64,000 nucleotides of DNA. Origin: JAWKTM01 sp041399085. GTDB taxonomy: Bacteria; Planctomycetota; Planctomycetia; Pirellulales; Pirellulaceae. Position 1 is the first letter of the stretch. The number at the start of each line of letters is the position of its first letter. The position numbers were made by a program, and so were the translations under genes. Positions 28,101 to 36,079 of the stretch are shown one piece after another. Location of the stretch: positions 1 to 64,000 of the forward strand of contig JAWKTM010000009.1 in NCBI GenBank assembly GCA_041399085.1, given 5' to 3'. Under the pieces are notes generated by a model, which had not been told where the DNA came from, did not search any database, and saw nothing but the letters and a program-made list of their open reading frames with translations.

Positions 28101-30507
28101 GCAGCAGAAAATTGTCATGAAACGTGCCGAAGTCGTTCAACGAAACTTCGGCTTCGTGAATCAGCCGATTTCGCGTGTCGTGGATTTCCAGCCGGTACTC
28201 ACGTCCCGCGGGGACTTGATAAGTGTCGGCCATCACATCGCGGACGATGCCGCGCACATGCACCATTTGGCCCGGTCGATAGGCGGGCCGTTCGGTGTAG
28301 AGGAAACCTTTGGCCGACAGACCTTGAGCCACGCCGACGCCGCTGAGTCCCACGACGTTCGACGCCGTATGGCCGTCCGAGATGGCGAACACGCGCACGT
28401 CGTCGGCGGACTTAAGCTCGTCATACGTTTGTTGCAGCACGCCGTTGTCGTCGGTCGTCGCTTCGGCGAACACTTGCTGGCCGTTAGAAACCAGCACGCG
28501 GGCTTTCGGCCACGGCTTGCCGGTTCTCAAATTCTCGGCGAACACAAACAGCTCGTCGCGCGAGCTTTTCACCACGATGTCCAGATCGCTGCGCAGCACC
28601 AACGTTGTCGCTTCGCACGTGTCGCAACTGACAGTGACGATCATCACGCCGGCCGACCGGTTCGCCTCGTCACGGATCACATCCGGTTCGGGTAGCGGAA
28701 TTTCGACCGAGTTCTCGTATTTCTGATACGCCTGATATTCGGGAATCGCGTACTCGAAGCTGGCGTCCGGATCGATCAACGCCGTATCCAGTTGCTCGAT
28801 GCCGCGCGCGAGATGCATCTTGCGAAAGTAAGTTTCCAGGTCGACCGTGTAAATCGCGACTTGGACCTTCTCCAAATTTCGCGTGGTGACTTGGATTTGC
28901 GGTGTTTCATTCGTGCGAAAGACGCGTTCGGTCGCGACCTTCAGCGACTGGGCCGTCAGCCGAGCGATCCGCTGCCCCGCGGCGTTTTGCATCGAACCGG
29001 TCACTTCGCGGAAAGCTTCCAGCGCCTTGTCCAACTGGCCGAGCTTTTCTTCCAGCGTGGCCGCGATGGTGAACTGAGCCCGCTGGGCTTCCTGCGATTG
29101 CGGATATTTCGAGATCAGCCGCCGCCACTCGGCGATCGCTTCGTCCCATTGTTGTTGTTCGTATTCGATCTGGCCGAAGCGAAACAGAATGGTGGCGTTG
29201 CGGCCGTCGAGCGGGTACTTGGCCAGAAACTCGCTCCACAGCCGTCGCGCGTCGGCGAATCGTTCATCCTGAAACGCGGCTTGGGCCTTGAGGAATTCGG
29301 CGTTGACGATCTCGCTTTGCACGCGACTCCAAGCGGAGTGCGTTGGATGCTTGGCGAGAAACTCGCGCCACGCTTCCAGGGCTTTGTCGAATTCACCCTG
29401 CATCAAGAATGCGTAGCCGAGCATCGACGCGATGACGGGCGTCGCCTCGCGATCCTTGAATCGCTCGTCGGCCAAGTAAGCTTGGGCGGTCTTCACCGCG
29501 TCGTCGTATCGCTGGCGATTGTACTGAGCTTCGACAATCTGCCGGTAAGCGTCACCGGCCAATTCATGTTCGGGGTACTTGGCCAAGAAGGTTCGCAACG
29601 TTGCGATACCGAGGTTCAACTGCTCGTCGTCCTCGGGCGTGGGCATGTTGTACGTTTCGGCCAAGTGATAGGCGGCGTCCGCCATGCGCGGCGATTCGCT
29701 GCCAGCGTGTAAAGCGAGCAGGTCTTGCCAAACGCGTCGAGCCGCTTCGAGATCGCCGTTATCGAGATGCACTTGGCCCAAGTGATACCGGGCTTCAATA
29801 GCGAGCGCGTGATCGGCATGGTCGCGCAGGAAGGCCTCGTAATGCGCCGTCGCTTCGGCATAGTCACCGATGTGTTCATAGCATTCGGCGATCTTCAATT
29901 CGATCGTGACACGGCTTTCCGGTTTCGGTCCGACTTCCAGAGCGCGTTGGTAGAATTCGAGCGCGCTGGAGTAATCCGGTTCGACGTCTTCCTTCGCGGG
30001 CTTGAACAGCGCGTCGGCAAACTCGAGATAGATGTCGACAATTTCCTGCTTGCGATCCAGCGACAACAGGTACTCGGCTTCCGCGCGGTAGATCAACTCG
30101 GCCTCGCGAAACTGGCCCTTCCGCGTGTGCGACAAAGCTTTGGCGAAACGTCCGCGACGCGCCCACGAGCTGTTGGGATACTGCTTTTGCAGTTCGTCGA
30201 AAGCGGCGATCGCGGCGTCGTATTTTTCGGCGAAGTGCAGCGCGCGTCCCTTCAAATAGCTCAGATAGTCGGCATCCCCTTGCTTCTTTTCGATCGCCGC
30301 ATCGATTGCCTTAACGGCTTCGTCGTACTTGCGGTCTTGCATTAACTGCTCGATCGCGGCAGGCACGTTCGGTAGAGCGGCGGTTGTCGCGCGCGGAGCC
30401 TCGTCGGCCAGTGCCGTCGATCCGTGAAACGCGCCGCCGGTCGCCGCGACCGCCAACAGCAACAGCGCCGCGCGCAATTTCCCACCGAACCGATTTGCCA
30501 TTCTCAT
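22123..30507 (-). CDS. Giant exported TPR/alpha-2-macroglobulin/TPR protein (2,794 residues)
   Basis: The start at 30507 is preceded by GGAG eight bases upstream. Signal peptide at 1-35. Residues about 45-560 are TPR/tol-pal-type repeats. From about 600 the protein is a bacterial alpha-2-macroglobulin: MG2-like YTERPAYRPGQMVHVRG near 738, repeated Ig-like MG domains to about 1150, a Gly/Met-rich insert near 1320, the A2M domain (LPERSTAWSLRAVG) near 1515, and a helical toroid from 1700 to 2000. At the thioester position the residues are W-C1708-Q-F-E, not CxEQ, so no thioester should form. A C-terminal block (about 2190-2560) again holds TPR-like repeats, and the tail is Gly/Phe-rich (GGGFGGGFF). 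It probably acts in the envelope as a binding or inhibitory scaffold. No penicillin-binding protein gene (a usual A2M partner) is adjacent. Confidence 0.9.
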   Translation of the reverse strand: MRMANRFGGKLRAALLLLAVAATGGAFHGSTALADEAPRATTAALPNVPAAIEQLMQDRKYDEAVKAIDAAIEKKQGDADYLSYLKGRALHFAEKYDAAIAAFDELQKQYPNSSWARRGRFAKALSHTRKGQFREAELIYRAEAEYLLSLDRKQEIVDIYLEFADALFKPAKEDVEPDYSSALEFYQRALEVGPKPESRVTIELKIAECYEHIGDYAEATAHYEAFLRDHADHALAIEARYHLGQVHLDNGDLEAARRVWQDLLALHAGSESPRMADAAYHLAETYNMPTPEDDEQLNLGIATLRTFLAKYPEHELAGDAYRQIVEAQYNRQRYDDAVKTAQAYLADERFKDREATPVIASMLGYAFLMQGEFDKALEAWREFLAKHPTHSAWSRVQSEIVNAEFLKAQAAFQDERFADARRLWSEFLAKYPLDGRNATILFRFGQIEYEQQQWDEAIAEWRRLISKYPQSQEAQRAQFTIAATLEEKLGQLDKALEAFREVTGSMQNAAGQRIARLTAQSLKVATERVFRTNETPQIQVTTRNLEKVQVAIYTVDLETYFRKMHLARGIEQLDTALIDPDASFEYAIPEYQAYQKYENSVEIPLPEPDVIRDEANRSAGVMIVTVSCDTCEATTLVLRSDLDIVVKSSRDELFVFAENLRTGKPWPKARVLVSNGQQVFAEATTDDNGVLQQTYDELKSADDVRVFAISDGHTASNVVGLSGVGVAQGLSAKGFLYTERPAYRPGQMVHVRGIVRDVMADTYQVPAGREYRLEIHDTRNRLIHEAEVSLNDFGTFHDNFLLPEGAAQGDYRIDLRAGEREAYQGVFAVHDYQLQPTLLEIDTERTIFYRGEEIEGTIRAAYYYGAPLIGREITYQLQGGRSYTATTDERGEVHFTLATREYRESQALVMVASLPTENLHVSRQFYLSTVGFSLDLQTTRETYLAGETFELTVRATDAEGEPAAETVRVTVLRQSKVGNKLVETNVAEHQVKTDDDGQTRVTLKLDEGGEYLLRAEGTDRFGNPISHQRPLHISGEEDWVRLRILADKHTYRVGDNAAVTLHWREKPALALLTFEGARILDYQLVPLKTGENKLTLPMNVALAPNFELAVAVMTDDVQPPKHGGEASRFHSAASPFTVIRELKVDVKLHAKGNAERSPRPGEEAEVTITTRDAQGKPVAAELSLAMVEQSLLKRYPQAARAIDAFFRGADRQSAMKTTASVTFQYQPKTKHIDAAVLAERERLEREALESRRLDELADAGGAVALDDLFAAPASPADDPFGAPGAGEVSGNGQVPATEFAYGNAMLGADGVPANGPAIYGPFGGGYGMGGGGAMGGIGGGMGAGFGAPQAELPQSNGDFEGRIDPFRSNLSLQVQQSLQLKDGANLGDRLSQVNTWGALSQQGLEASEDKGKAANKSRELSNVVRFQVQASNGGEVRELFLLNNTNELQAVQADGTWFNVNVDAKKQANVEALVKQLASEGVVLLPGLRPHETGYWNPAVTTDEEGRAVITFTLPERSTAWSLRAVGITTETLAGEASTEFAASKPLFGQLKLPAALTDGDTAQVEATIHNDALDKGAIEVTLKTTIGDKSVTQRQTINVTKKSIESLSFAAEIAAPPADGGQPGGEALFELTVTAGEQRDVVSRLVPIRPYGLPVFAIAGGSAESDALATVEPPANMTLGSPTLQVIVGPTVERSLLDAILAPPAWCQFESSLLASGVETTTSDLMAAIALQKLFGGSRDAGHPQAELLDARIRSSISSLVALQTDDGGWIWAGATNGNQSRGAGQAYMSARAMWALSLARKAGYRVDDTAFDMGLNYLRTELAKAAVADYETKAVLLHALSSADRGDFTLANQLYRNRPSLSSAGLAYLALAFAEMDRDPTANELLAMVAERKFADASRPALAWLAAPTELRAIYALALERVAPNDVRLREQIEWLMAHRTGSRWSPDKATGPAMLAACRWYERTRFVGDAYKLTVFVNDLQAGELNIDASSLTQTIDVPANLLKAGKQSVRFTLTGRGRYTYQCVLGGFVPGDKLKATTDDWYVNRTIEPAPLERDGQPIPRGFDIVRGNYKFFRNPLTDLNVGRRGHVELRVGRRGETPETNRAYLVVTEPLPAGVSVVENSVRGGFERFEQTAGAITFFIGNRDYASIEYDVHGYLPGDYRTAPTVVRDAYRPDQMAVTGPHALDVLAVGEASRDTYRLTPRELFELGKREFDAGNLAAAGAHLTQLLNDWTINDAEYRESVRMLLDVHLKNGPAADVVRYFEIIIEKYPDLEIPFGKLVQVADAYHEIAEYERSYLVFRATIEASFLRESQIGGFLEQQDEFLRSVDVISSLQRQYPPEPYLATAEYALAQGIYAKGLEAADDPKLRAKKITRVDLVQQARRRLDTFLTAYPNDPAADQASFSLANAMLELELYERTIQRCEQFAERYPDSEYLDSYWYVIGFCHFALGQHEQALAMCRKVAETRVTDPASGQTRDSNNKWRAIYILGQIYHSLGEAAQAITEYRRVDDRFADARQAIDYFLHKELQLPDVTTFKPGEAAQVELGFRNIAEVDTAVYRIDLLKFSLLRRDLSDITNINLAGIRPYYEARLKLGDGRDYRDRTTKLELPLKDEGAYLVVCRGENLYASGMVLVTPLGLEVQEEVSSGQVRATVRNVVEDRYKHDVLVKVIGSRGNDFVSGKTDLRGVFVAEGILGRSMVIAQSGDGRYAFYRGERDLGPQPQPNLPSPDQQAAEPAQAATKAGGAKGELLEGLRSDNGIIIEQQQMNLNNFYNNDVKSGIGGGFGGGFF

Positions 30508-30767
30508 GATGAGTCTCCAAGAGCGTCGAGTGCCGAGATCGTCGAACCGCGAACAAGCGAGCGACGGTCGCCGGGCATAGACGCAAAAAGTAGTTCCCCT
30601 GTTCCGCCCGCGGAGCGATTCGAGATTTCTGGGCCAATCAGAACGATCGGCATCGCTTCGCCAACAGCACTCGCTATCCTAACCCTCAGCCGGTGCGCTA
30701 GTCTATCGAATCGTAGTTCGCGTTCCGGTAACGAGTTTGTAACGATCATCGCTTTCTAGGAGCTGTT

Positions 30768-31682
30768 ATGAAACGTTTTCTCGCCGTGGCCACCGTCGGC
30801 CTGCTGCTGGTTTCCGCCCAGGCCGCTCAAGCGCAAAATCGTCAAAGCCGCGCGGACCGTGCTTATCCGCCTCAGTTGGACGGTGCGACCGTCGAGACCT
30901 ATAAGACCGTCGGCGACGTGAAGTTAAACGTCTTCATCTTCAATCCCGAGAATCACAAACCGACCGATCGCCGACCCGCGATCGTGTTTTTCTTTGGCGG
31001 TGGTTGGACCAGCGGAACGCCGAAGCAGTTCGAGCAGCAGTGCAAACATCTGGCGTCGCGCGGCATGGTGGCGATGACGGCCGACTATCGCGTCGCTTCG
31101 CGGCACCAAACGAAGGCAATCGACTGCGTGCGCGACGGCAAGTCGGCCGTGCGCTGGGTGCGCGAGAATGCCGAACGGCTGGGCGTCGATCCGGACAAGA
31201 TCGTGGCTGGCGGCGGATCGGCCGGCGGTCATGTGGCGGCGTGCACGGGGTTGGTCGCGGAGTTGGACGAAGCCGAGGAAGCGAAGGACATTTCCTCCCG
31301 CCCGAATGCGATGGTGCTGTTCAACCCGGCGCTGATCCTCGCGCCGTATGACGGAATGAAACCTTTCGACAACGAGCGGTTGGCTTCGCTGCGACAACGC
31401 GTGGGCGACGATCCGCGTGTGATCTCGCCGATTCACCACATCGCGGCCGACGCGCCGCCGACGTTGATCTTGCACGGCAAGGGAGACACGACCGTGCCGT
31501 ACAAAACGGCCGAACTGTTTTGCGAAGCGATGCACTCCGCCGGCAACCGCTGCGAACTGGTCGGCTATGAAGACCAGCCGCACGGGTTCTTCAACTACGG
31601 TCGTGGCGACAATTCCAACTACGAAAAGACCGTGGCGGCGATGGACAAATTCTTAGAATCGCTCGGCTATCTGAAGCCGTAA
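30768..31682 (+). CDS. Exported alpha/beta-hydrolase (esterase-like), second copy
   Basis: 304 residues. AGGAG lies eight bases before the ATG. Signal peptide at 1-22 (ends near AQAAQAQ). The oxyanion region is FFFGGGW (74-80) instead of the usual HGGGW. The nucleophile elbow GGGSAGG (148-154) has Ser151. Asp is likely in HGKGDTTVP and His in QPHGFFN, so the triad looks complete. It shares the Arg/Glu-rich RWVRENAERLGVDPDKI segment with the esterase at 6011-7297 and is probably a paralogue without the extra C-terminal domain. Likely substrates are acetylated sugars or xylan, by family only. A hairpin follows ten bases after the stop. Confidence 0.9.
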   Translation: MKRFLAVATVGLLLVSAQAAQAQNRQSRADRAYPPQLDGATVETYKTVGDVKLNVFIFNPENHKPTDRRPAIVFFFGGGWTSGTPKQFEQQCKHLASRGMVAMTADYRVASRHQTKAIDCVRDGKSAVRWVRENAERLGVDPDKIVAGGGSAGGHVAACTGLVAELDEAEEAKDISSRPNAMVLFNPALILAPYDGMKPFDNERLASLRQRVGDDPRVISPIHHIAADAPPTLILHGKGDTTVPYKTAELFCEAMHSAGNRCELVGYEDQPHGFFNYGRGDNSNYEKTVAAMDKFLESLGYLKP

Positions 31683-31691
31683 ATGGTCGCG

Positions 31692-31710
31692 CCCTCGCTG
31701 ACCGAGGGCA
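31692..31710 (+). terminator. Hairpin after the esterase gene
   Basis: GCCCTCG and CGAGGGC form a perfect 7-bp stem with a 5-base loop (CTGAC), ten bases after the stop codon. There is no T-tract, so it is a terminator-like or 3'-end-protecting hairpin rather than a classic intrinsic terminator. Confidence 0.5.
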
Positions 31711-31723
31711 AGCGCGCTCGCGG

Positions 31724-31806
31724 CTCGGCGCAGGTCTCCCGACCTCGCCGACACGCGCTCGGCGCAGGTCTCCCGACCTCGCCGACCGTCTGACCGCAGG
31801 TCTCCA
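31724..31806. repeat. Direct repeat, two 30-base identical copies and one partial
   Basis: Copy 1 at 31724-31753 and copy 2 at 31758-31787 are identical; a third partial copy (about 14 bases, core GCAGGTCTCC) is at 31793-31806. The repeat spacing is 34 bases. It lies in the gap between converging genes, and the core pairs GGTCTCCC with a nearby GACCTCGCC. It is short interspersed or tandem intergenic DNA, with no coding potential. Confidence 0.7.
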
Positions 31807-31843
31807 AAACGCGGGCATCCCAAACCCGCCGAACCCGCCAAAG

Positions 31844-33298
31844 CTAAGCGAAAATTTTCTCCGCGACGTGCCCGGCGATGTCGGTTAACCGGAAATCGCG
31901 GCCGGCGTAGCGATACGTCAGCCGCTCGTGATCCAAGCCCAGCAGATGCAGCAGCGTGGCATGCACGTCGTGAATATGCATCTTGTCTTCCGCCGCGTAG
32001 TAGCCGTAATCGTCCGTCGCGCCATAACGGAAACCGGGCTTCACGCCGCCGCCCGCCATCCAGATCGTGAAGCCCTCGGGATTATGATCGCGGCCATCCT
32101 TGCCTTGAGCCGTCGGCGTGCGTCCGAACTCGCCGCTCCATACGACCAGCGTGTCGTCGAGCAGTCCGCGTTGTTTCAGATCGGTCAACAGGCCGGCGAT
32201 CGGCTTATCAACTTCCAACGCGTTCTTCTCGTGACCCTGCTTCAACTGAGAATGTTGATCCCATTGCACATTCGTGTCGCTATGAGTCACTTGAATGAAA
32301 CGCACGCCCTGTTCGGCGAACCGGCGAGCTAACAAACACTGGCGGCCAAAATCTTCCGTCACCGTTTCGTCCATGCCGTACAACTTCAGCGTCTCGGGCG
32401 ATTCGTCCGAGATGTCTTGAATCCGCGGGATCGCCATTTGCATGCGGAACGCCAACTCGAACGAACTGATGCGGCTTTCCAAAGCGGAATTCGGGCCGGT
32501 CTGCTGAAGATGCTCGCGGTTGATTTCGGCCAACAGATCCAGTTCCCGACGCTGCTGGGCCGGCGCAATTCGGTCGTTCTTCGCGTATCGGACCGTCGCC
32601 GCGCTGGACGGTTGGCTGGCCACGCCCAGCGGCGTGCCTTGACAGTACGCGGGCAGAAACGCCGAACCCCAATTCCGCACACCGCCATGAGCCAGCGTCG
32701 GGCAAATCGTGATGAAGCCCGGCAGGTTCTGGTTCTCGGTGCCCAAGCCGTAAGCCACCCAGGCGCCCATGCTCGGCCGCACAAAGTTGTCGCTGCCCGT
32801 GTGAAGCTTGAGCAACGCTCCACCGTGCGCGGCGTTCGTGCCGTGGACGCCGTGCAGCATGCAGAGGTCGTCGACGTGCCGCGCGACGTTCGGAAACAGC
32901 TCGCTTACCCACTGGCCGCACTCGCCATATTGCTGAAACTTCCAAGGCGACGCGAGCAAGTTGTTGGTCGGCGCGAACTGGACGCGCGGCTTCTCGAACG
33001 GCAACGGCTTGCCATCGTCCCGTTGCAGCAGCGGTTTGTAGTCGAACGTGTCGATATGCGACGGGCCGCCCTTCATGAACAGAAAGATCACGCGTTTCGC
33101 CCGCGGCGCGAAATGTGGATCGCGCGGCGCTAGCGGATTGTTGGCCGCCAAAGCATCCAGCCCCACGTCGTCCGCCGCTCGCACTCGCCCACTCACAGCC
33201 TCGTCGTTCAACATCGAGGCGAGCGCCAAGTAGCCGAACCCCAGTCCACTGTCGCGAAGCATCTGTCGGCGAGAAAAAGTCGATCGAAAGGCGGTCAT
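31844..33298 (-). CDS. DUF1501 protein (sulfatase-like fold), copy 2
   Basis: 484 residues with a Tat-like leader (SRRQMLRDSGLGFGYLALA). Family blocks are RVIFLFMKGGPSHIDTFDYKP near 70, LHGVHGTNAAHGG near 150, QVTHSDTNVQWDQHSQ near 335, VVWSGEFGRTPTAQGKDGRDHNPEG near 380 and FTIWMAGGGVKPG near 405. The conserved Asp/His residues of the alkaline-phosphatase-like core are present. It begins 39 bases after the stop of the cytochrome/DUF1553 gene at 33338 and is almost certainly co-transcribed with it. Compared with copy 1 it has a different N-terminus but the same layout. Confidence 0.92.
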   Translation of the reverse strand: MTAFRSTFSRRQMLRDSGLGFGYLALASMLNDEAVSGRVRAADDVGLDALAANNPLAPRDPHFAPRAKRVIFLFMKGGPSHIDTFDYKPLLQRDDGKPLPFEKPRVQFAPTNNLLASPWKFQQYGECGQWVSELFPNVARHVDDLCMLHGVHGTNAAHGGALLKLHTGSDNFVRPSMGAWVAYGLGTENQNLPGFITICPTLAHGGVRNWGSAFLPAYCQGTPLGVASQPSSAATVRYAKNDRIAPAQQRRELDLLAEINREHLQQTGPNSALESRISSFELAFRMQMAIPRIQDISDESPETLKLYGMDETVTEDFGRQCLLARRFAEQGVRFIQVTHSDTNVQWDQHSQLKQGHEKNALEVDKPIAGLLTDLKQRGLLDDTLVVWSGEFGRTPTAQGKDGRDHNPEGFTIWMAGGGVKPGFRYGATDDYGYYAAEDKMHIHDVHATLLHLLGLDHERLTYRYAGRDFRLTDIAGHVAEKIFA

Positions 33299-33337
33299 TA
33301 GAAGGGCTCCGAAACGAAACTTAGCAGGAACGACGGC

Positions 33338-35805
33338 CTATCGCACGTAGATGAACTCGTTGGAAGTCAGCAGCACATGACACAACGAACGCCAAGCCGC
33401 CAGTCGAGTGTCGTCGCCAGCGGTTCCTTCCGACGCTTCCGAAAGCGAAGCCACGAACTCGCTGGCTCGTTGGACTTCATGCTCAGCGGCCGGACGAGCC
33501 AACGCGCTTCGGTACAGCCAAGCGACCCGTGCTTCATCGCTGTCGAGCGGTTCGTTCAACGCTCGTCGAGCCAGTGCCGTGGCCGCGTCGCTGACCAGTT
33601 CGCTGTTCATCATGAACAACGCTTGCGGAGCGACCGTTGATGTCGAACGATCGCCATTCACCACGCCGGCGTCGGTGTAATCGAACAACTGAAACACGTC
33701 GTACAAATGGTTGCGAATCACGGGCAGATACAACGACCGCCGCGGCGCGTCGTATTTCGTTTCGTCCTTCGAAGTGTGGTTGAAAATGAATTCGCGATTG
33801 CCCACATGCAACAGCGATCCGCCCATCGTCGGATCCAGCGTGCCGCTGACGGCCAGCATCGCGTCGCGAATCGCTTCGGCTTCCAATCGCCGCACGCCAG
33901 CTCGCCATTGCCAACGATTCTCGGGATCGATCGCCGCGCACTCGGGATCGTGTGTGCTGCTCATTCGATAGACGCTCGACAACATCATCAAGCGATGCAT
34001 CGTCTTGATCGACCAACCTTGCTCGGCGAACTCGACCGTCAACCAATCCAGCAGTTCGGGATTCAGCGGCCGTTCGCCCAACTCGCCAAAGTTATCCGTC
34101 GAGCCCACGATGCCGCGTCCAAAATGCCAACGCCAAATGCGATTCACAAACACGCGGCCTGTCAGCGGGTGATCGGGCCGAGTCAACCAATCGGCCAACT
34201 GCAACCGGCCACTTTCCGTTTCGCCGATGTTGAACGACGTGTCGTGGGACAGCACACGCGGCCAGCCGCGCGACGCTTCATCGCCCAGCGTCAAATGGCT
34301 GCCGCGAATATGGACGGCCACATTGCGGGCGTCGCCGTCCGTGACACCCATCGCGGTCGACATCGCCGGCGCGGCCTTTTCCAGCGTCGTCAGCGCGTCC
34401 CGCAGTTGCTTCAGCCGCTGCTTGGTTTCCTCCGGGTATTGCGTCTCGGGCTTGTCGGGCAACGCCGCGCCTTCGCCCAGCGATTGCTTCAACTGCTCGT
34501 TCGCCGCCGCGACCAACGAATCGATTTCGCTCTTCTTCGTCGCCACCTGCTGATCGTGTTCGGCCTTCGCGGCCAACTCCGCTTCGGTCGCGATCGAGTT
34601 TTCGTGCCACCGGGCGATCTTCGTAAAGCTGTCCATCGTCCGCGTGCTTTTGAAGATGCCGGCCAAGGCGTAGTAATCAGCGGTTCCGATCGGATCGAAC
34701 TTGTGATCGTGGCACCGGGCGCAGCCGAACGTCATGCCCATCACGGCTCGGCCCAGCGTGTCGATCTGTTCGTCGACGATGTCCATCTCCATTTTTGTCT
34801 CGTCGACTTCGGCCAGCACCTTCGGCCCCAGCGTGAGAAAACCCGTAGCGATCAATCGCTGGCGTCGCAGCTCGGCATCGTCGGTCGGCAGCAGGTCGCC
34901 GGCAATCTGCTCGCGTAGAAACAGGTCGAACGGTCGATCGGCGTTGAACGCGGCCACGACCCAATCGCGATAACGCCATGCATTGCCGTGAGCGATGTTT
35001 TCGTCCAAGCCGTTCGAATCGGCATAGCGTGCGACGTCCAACCAATGCCGGCCCCAGCGTTCGCCGTAATGTGGCGATTCCAGCAGGCGTTCGACCAACC
35101 GAGCAAACGCCTCAGGAGACTCATCGGCCAAGAACTGATCGACTTCGGCGGGAGTTGGCGGCAAGCCGAGCAAGTCGAACGTGGCTCGGCGAATCAGCGT
35201 CAGGCGATCGGCGGGCGGCGCGGGACGCAGCCCATTTTCCTCCAGCTTCGACAGCACGAAATAGTCGATCGGCGATGTGGGCCAGTCCGCTTGCTTCACT
35301 TGCGGAATCGCCGGCCTCTCAGGCGGTTGAAAGGCCCAGAACGCACGGCCGCGCTCGAAGTCGACTTCGCGCGGTTTAACCGCCGGGCGAGAAGTGTCGG
35401 CGTCGGGATGCGGAGCTCGATCTCGATCCAGCGCCGCAAGTCCGCGACCTCGGCCGCGGCTAACTTCGTCTCCGGCGGCATTCGCAAATTCGCGTCTTGA
35501 TAGCCGACCGCCGTGAGCAACAAACTCTGAGTGGGTTTGCCCGCGACGACCGCCATGCCGGAACGACCGCCGCGTATGATCCCGTCGTGCGTATCCAATC
35601 GCAGATCGGATTCCTGAGCGTCCTCGCCATGACATTCATAGCAGTGCTTGACCAACAATGGCCGCACTTTGGTCTCGAAGAACTGAATGCCCTGGGCGTC
35701 GTTCGACGCGTTGGGTTCGCTGGCGGGATCGGCCGCTCGTCCGAAAACGGGAAGCGTCATCGCGACAGCGACGGCCAATAGCAAGCGTGCAAGGCGGCGA
35801 GGCAC
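33338..35805 (-). CDS. Planctomycete cytochrome c-type/DUF1549/DUF1553 protein, copy 2, with one frameshift
   Basis: GTG start at 35805 with GGAGG eight bases upstream, then a signal peptide (1-24). The cytochrome domain has the heme motif CYECH and the family's DLRRWIE end. The frame then changes near 35417: the first frame ends uselessly at 35296, while the continuation APHPDADTSRPAVKPREVDF is in the next frame. Reading GGAGCTCCG instead of GAGCTCCG, one extra base, gives an intact 822-residue protein with DUF1549 (LIRRATFDLLGLPPTPAEV, CARCHDHKFDP as a second CxxCH) and DUF1553 (LTGRVFVNRIWRWHFG, STVAPQALFMMNSE). A sequencing error is the simplest explanation. It is the operon partner of DUF1501 copy 2. 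Confidence 0.85.
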
Positions 35806-35861
35806 TTCTCGGTCCTCCGATGAATAACGGCGGGTGGGAAGGACGTAACGGTGGGACTGTG

Positions 35862-35891
35862 ATTATAGGCCAATTCGCTCGGCGATTGAAA
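35862..35891 (-). promoter_or_regulatory. Candidate promoter for the DUF1553/DUF1501 operon
   Basis: On the minus strand, TTTCAA (35886-35891), an 18-base spacer and a perfect TATAAT (35862-35867) lie about 57 bases upstream of the GTG at 35805. The -35 match is partial. Confidence 0.35.
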
Positions 35892-36079
35892 CAGCGTTGG
35901 CAACGGCGCCGTCGAATTCGAGGACCGCATTCGGACTTTGCAGACGCGACTCGGACCGTAATCGCGGCGGCTCGCCGGGTGCAAAGCCGCCGGGCCTTGT
36001 GATATCGTTTCTCGCCGATTCGCGCGGGATGATCGGCTTGTCCCCGCGCTGCCCAATTCCCACTAGAAAACGCACCATC

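Noticed and set aside
26917..28695. 592-codon plus-strand frame
   Set aside because: Also antisense to the macroglobulin gene; its composition (His/Arg/Gln-rich) is typical of shadow frames.
35897..36079. 61-codon upstream extension of dapL
   Set aside because: The ATG at 36080 matches the conserved DapL N-terminus; the extension overlaps a likely promoter region.
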